Assembly (NCBI RefSeq): GCF_032121415.1
Contig: NZ_CP135079.1
Span: forward strand, 5,952,001-6,016,000
DNA length: 64,000 nucleotides
Reading direction: 5' to 3'
Origin: Streptomyces parvus
GTDB taxonomy: Bacteria > Actinomycetota > Actinomycetes > Streptomycetales > Streptomycetaceae
Shown here: piece after piece, positions 61,439 through 64,000 of the stretch
Layout of the letters: every line of letters begins with the position of its first letter
How positions within the stretch are numbered: the stretch's first letter is position 1
The notes under the pieces: generated by a model
What the model was told of the DNA's origin: nothing
The model's input: the letters and a program-made list of their open reading frames with translations, nothing else
Databases searched by the model: none
Translations under genes and position numbers: made by a program

Positions 61439-62377
61439 TCAGGGCTTGCCGTCGAAACCGCACTTGACGATCGCGTTGATGCAGTCGCGGACGCGCTGCG
61501 CCATCTCCTCCTCCGGCCATACGTTGAAGAAGTCGCCGTGCATGGTGTAGCCGGGCCCGGACGCCAGCCGGAAGCGGGCCGGGTCGCCGTTCACCGGGTA
61601 GCGCAGCACCTGCCGGAGCTTGGGCACCGGCACCGGATGGGTGGACGGGCAGCCGCCGTTCACCGGGTAGGCCATGTGGCTCTTGTGGTCGGGGGAGTCG
61701 AGGTCCGTGCCGTTCCAGCACTGCGGGAAGTCCAGGTAGGACTCCATCATCGTGCCGGGCGGACAGTTCACGAAGTTCTGCGAGGGGTTCACCTCACCGG
61801 CGTGCAGGCACGACCAGCGGGCGATCGTGTTGTCCTGGGGGCCGGCCGCCTTCGCGTTGCCCGCCACGATGCGCAGCCCCCGGGGGAAGGGCTTGATCCG
61901 GCGTATGACGTCGTCGCTCACGCCCTCGCCCAGGTAGTAGAAGGTGGTCCCGGTGGGCTCCACCTCCCTGTCGCCGTCGTAGAGGGTGGGCACCCAGTAC
62001 GACGACAGGTCGGTGTCGGGGGCGCACGACGTACGGCCCTTCTCCAACGAGGCCAGGTCGGAGCCGGCGTGCGTGGTGTCGTTGCCGAAGAAGCTGTGCA
62101 TGTGGGAGGCGCCCGGCAGCCCGGGGAAGACGATCGGGTCGTCGGGGAGCCGGTGGGTGTAGGGGCACTCGGCGAGGAACTCGGCCACCCGCACGACATC
62201 CGCGGCGGCCTTCGGCGCGGTTTCGGCGGCGGCGCGCTCGACCGCGGCGTTGCCGACGTTGGCCTGGAGGAAGGAGAGGGCGAGGGCGGCCGCGGCGAGC
62301 CCGGCGATTCTGTACCGCCAGGACGGCAGGGATCGTTGACGGCGGTGGTCGGGGTTGCGTCGATGACGGAAGAACAC
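61439..62377 (-). CDS. Secreted DUF1996 protein
   Basis: 312 aa from GTG at 62377 (AGGAGT 5 nt upstream). A basic N-terminus (RHRRNPDHRRQR) and one hydrophobic segment (about 24-44) form a signal or anchor. The DUF1996 domain includes DPIVFPGLPGASHMHSFFGN, SSYWVPTLYDGD and MHGDFFNVWPEEEM, with many His, Trp and six or more Cys. The family is shared with fungi and is mostly extracellular, with no known activity. It is first in the run with DUF305 and lacI. A consensus promoter with an overlapping LacI-type operator lies upstream. Confidence 0.85.
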   Translation of the reverse strand: MFFRHRRNPDHRRQRSLPSWRYRIAGLAAAALALSFLQANVGNAAVERAAAETAPKAAADVVRVAEFLAECPYTHRLPDDPIVFPGLPGASHMHSFFGNDTTHAGSDLASLEKGRTSCAPDTDLSSYWVPTLYDGDREVEPTGTTFYYLGEGVSDDVIRRIKPFPRGLRIVAGNAKAAGPQDNTIARWSCLHAGEVNPSQNFVNCPPGTMMESYLDFPQCWNGTDLDSPDHKSHMAYPVNGGCPSTHPVPVPKLRQVLRYPVNGDPARFRLASGPGYTMHGDFFNVWPEEEMAQRVRDCINAIVKCGFDGKP

Positions 62378-62418
62378 GGCACTCCTGTTCGGGGAAGTGG
62401 GGGTTCCTGGAGCAAATC

Positions 62419-62432
62419 AGAGAGCGCTCTCT
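62419..62432. promoter_or_regulatory. LacI-type operator in the DUF1996 promoter
   Basis: AGAGAGCGCTCTCT, a perfect 14-bp palindrome centred on CG in the LacI/GalR style. It begins 7 bp downstream of the -10 box, over the predicted transcription start, where a bound repressor would block initiation. Confidence 0.7.
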
Positions 62433-62439
62433 CAAATGG

Positions 62440-62468
62440 AACGTAGAAGTGCCTTCTGTGCATGTCAA
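62440..62468 (-). promoter_or_regulatory. Consensus promoter of the DUF1996-DUF305-lacI operon
   Basis: On the minus strand: -35 TTGACA (62468-62463), a 17-bp spacer and -10 TACGTT (62445-62440). The predicted start is near 62433, giving a leader of about 56 nt. Confidence 0.7.
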
Positions 62469-62528
62469 GGGATCGCGCAGGCTCGGTAAATCGGCATGAT
62501 AGAGAGCTAGTTGTGCGTGAAGGCGCAG

Positions 62529-62540
62529 GAGAGCGCTCTT
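62529..62540. promoter_or_regulatory. Second LacI-type operator, upstream of the ligase gene
   Basis: GAGAGCGCTCTT matches the first operator's 12-bp core at 11 of 12 positions, 109 bp away centre to centre and 62 bp before the ligase start codon. Confidence 0.55.
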
Positions 62541-62602
62541 CCAGCAGGGGGGCGAGAAGGCGATCCGGGCCGTTGTCAGTGGTGGGCGGAAGAATGGCGA
62601 CC

Positions 62603-64000
62603 ATGACGAACTCAGCTGCTGTGCTCGCCGATGCCGCCGCCTACGCCGCCGCCGTGGAAGAGGCCTCCGTCGCCGCCGCCGCGTACTACGCCACGGGCGA
62701 GAGCGCGTTGGACGACGACGCCTACGACCGGCTGGCGCGCGGTATAGCCGCGTACGAGGCGGATCATCCAAAGGAGGTGCTCGCCGCCTCGCCGACCGGC
62801 AAGGTCGCGGGCGGGGCAGCCGTCGGCGACGTGCCGCACACGGTTCCCATGCTCTCGCTGGACAACGTGTTCTCGGCCGAGCAGTTCGTGACCTGGACCG
62901 CCTCGCTGGAGCGGCGCATCGGCAGACCGGTGACCGCGTGGAGCGTCGAGCCGAAGCTCGACGGCCTGGCGGTCGCCGCGCGCTATCGCGACGGCCGGTT
63001 CGAGCGCCTCATCACCCGGGGCGACGGCACTGCGGGCGAGGACGTCTCACATGCGGCGGGCGCGGTCGTCGGACTGCCGGAGCGGCTGGCCGAACCGGTC
63101 ACCATCGAGGTGCGTGGCGAGATCCTCATGACGAACGACCAGTTCGACCAGGGCAACGCGATCCGTACGGAACACGGCGGCGCCCCCTTCGCCAACCCGC
63201 GCAACGGGGCGGCCGGCACCCTGCGCGCCAAGGACCGCGCCTACCGGGTGGAGACGACCTTCTTCGCCTACGGCGCGCTGCCGCTGCCCGATTCCGGGGA
63301 GCTGGGCGAGACCCTGGCGGAACTGCCCCACAGCGAGGTCCTGTCGTACGTCGCCGGCCTCGGCGTGCACACGGCCGCGGGCACCGACGTGGCGCCGGTC
63401 CTGGCCGCCACGGTCGAGGAGGTCCAGGCGCGGGTGGACGCCATAGGCTCGCTGCGCGCCGCGCTGCCGTTCGGCATCGACGGGATCGTGATCAAGGCCG
63501 ATCTGGCGGCCGACCAGCGCGAGGCGGGCTCCGGCACCCGCGCCCCCCGCTGGGCCATCGCCTACAAGCTGCCCGCCGTGGAGAAGATCACCCGCCTGCT
63601 GGCCGTCGAGTGGAACGTCGGGCGGACGGGCGTCATCGCGCCGCGCGCCGTCCTGGAGCCCGTGGAGATCGACGGCTCCACCGTCGGTTACGCCACCCTG
63701 CACAACCCGGCCGACATCACCCGGCGCGACCTGCGGCTGGGGGACCAGGTCATGGTCTACAAGGCCGGCGACATCATCCCGCGCATCGAGGCCCCCGTCG
63801 TCCACCTGCGCACCGGCGAGGAGACGCCGATCGACTTCCCCGAGAGCTGCCCGCAGTGCGGCTCCGACATCGACACGAGCGAACAGCGCTGGCGCTGCAC
63901 CCGAGGCCGCAACTGCCGCCTCGTCGCCTCCGTCTCGTATGCGGCGGGCCGCGATCAGCTGGACATCGAAGGCCTCGGCTCCACCCGGGTCGTCCAGCTC
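62603..64000 (+). CDS. ligA: NAD+-dependent DNA ligase (3' truncated), divergent LigA paralogue
   Basis: 466 codons are visible, open to the window end, so the C-terminal helix-hairpin-helix and BRCT regions are mostly missing. The start is ATG 62603, with GGAAG about 10 nt upstream, or ATG 62594. Domain Ia shows AAYYATGESALDDDAYDRL. The adenylation site is EPKLDGLA (Lys is the AMP acceptor), followed by TRGDGTAGEDVSH and VEVRGEI-type strands (read as TIEVRGEIL). IDGIVIKAD and KLPA occur later. The zinc finger CPQCGSDID...RWRCTRGRNC has four Cys. It seals nicks using NAD+. Short segments differ from the usual streptomycete LigA, suggesting a second copy. Confidence 0.9.
   Translation, partial: MTNSAAVLADAAAYAAAVEEASVAAAAYYATGESALDDDAYDRLARGIAAYEADHPKEVLAASPTGKVAGGAAVGDVPHTVPMLSLDNVFSAEQFVTWTASLERRIGRPVTAWSVEPKLDGLAVAARYRDGRFERLITRGDGTAGEDVSHAAGAVVGLPERLAEPVTIEVRGEILMTNDQFDQGNAIRTEHGGAPFANPRNGAAGTLRAKDRAYRVETTFFAYGALPLPDSGELGETLAELPHSEVLSYVAGLGVHTAAGTDVAPVLAATVEEVQARVDAIGSLRAALPFGIDGIVIKADLAADQREAGSGTRAPRWAIAYKLPAVEKITRLLAVEWNVGRTGVIAPRAVLEPVEIDGSTVGYATLHNPADITRRDLRLGDQVMVYKAGDIIPRIEAPVVHLRTGEETPIDFPESCPQCGSDIDTSEQRWRCTRGRNCRLVASVSYAAGRDQLDIEGLGSTRVVQL

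Noticed and set aside
1..64000. Mobile elements, prophage or CRISPR
   Set aside because: No transposase, integrase, phage structural gene or regularly spaced repeat was seen; the holin-like domain at 57207 is part of a chromosomal fusion protein, not a prophage.

Overview
The window is high-GC actinobacterial DNA, and everything in it points to a Streptomyces chromosome. Codons are strongly GC3-biased, many starts are GTG, genes are packed with ATGA/GTGA overlaps, and there are a Ser/Thr kinase, many secreted hydrolases, a snapalysin-type protease and a carotenoid cluster of the streptomycete crtEIBV/crtYTU layout. I see no rRNA, tRNA, CRISPR array, insertion sequence or prophage. The window cuts a gene at each end: a solute-binding protein at the left and an NAD+-dependent DNA ligase at the right.

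Region 1 (1-17,000) is central metabolism and membrane lipids. A branched-chain-type solute-binding protein faces a kinase fused to a similar binding domain, with a shared hairpin between them. A lipoprotein and the pssA/psd phosphatidylethanolamine pair follow. Next comes an ethylmalonyl-CoA pathway operon, transcribed leftward: ccr, ethylmalonyl-CoA mutase (meaA type), mcl, MaoC-type hydratase and acyl-CoA dehydrogenase. A GNAT protein, an Mrr-like endonuclease, a TetR regulator and a 3-hydroxyacyl-CoA dehydrogenase made of two tandem copies lie beside it. Together these enzymes would turn acetoacetyl-CoA-derived C4 units into ethylmalonyl-CoA, methylsuccinyl-CoA, glyoxylate and propionyl-CoA. 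This supports growth on acetate or fatty acids and supplies polyketide extender units.

Region 2 (17,000-41,100) is transport and peptide or hydrolase genes: a HEAT-repeat protein, a secreted tripeptidyl-aminopeptidase-like hydrolase, a radical SAM protein, small VOC and SRPBCC proteins, a DHA2-type MFS exporter with a C-terminal beta-domain tail, a LysR/aldo-keto reductase divergent pair, an NCS1 permease with a cysteine-rich tail, and a secreted hydrolase. A secreted pyroglutamyl-peptidase-like protein whose catalytic Cys appears to be Ser follows. Then comes a tight four-gene operon of D-aminopeptidase (DppA), M20, S9 and LD-carboxypeptidase (S66). A CocE-type hydrolase, a LapA-like protein, an internally deleted arginase-like gene and snapalysin complete the region.

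Region 3 (41,100-50,760) is an isorenieratene-type carotenoid cluster: an SDR gene, then crtE-crtI-crtB-crtV rightward and crtY-crtT-crtU leftward. The two operons converge on a strong hairpin. No lit/ldr-type regulator or dedicated sigma factor is present next to it.

Region 4 (50,760-64,000) holds VOC and methyltransferase genes, a PAP2/diacylglycerol-kinase fusion, an aminotransferase-fold protein that lacks the PLP lysine, DedA and metallo-hydrolase genes, and a holin-like/phosphatase fusion. It ends with a leftward DUF1996-DUF305-lacI operon. Its consensus promoter carries a perfect LacI-type operator, and a near-copy of that operator lies in front of a divergent ligA paralogue.
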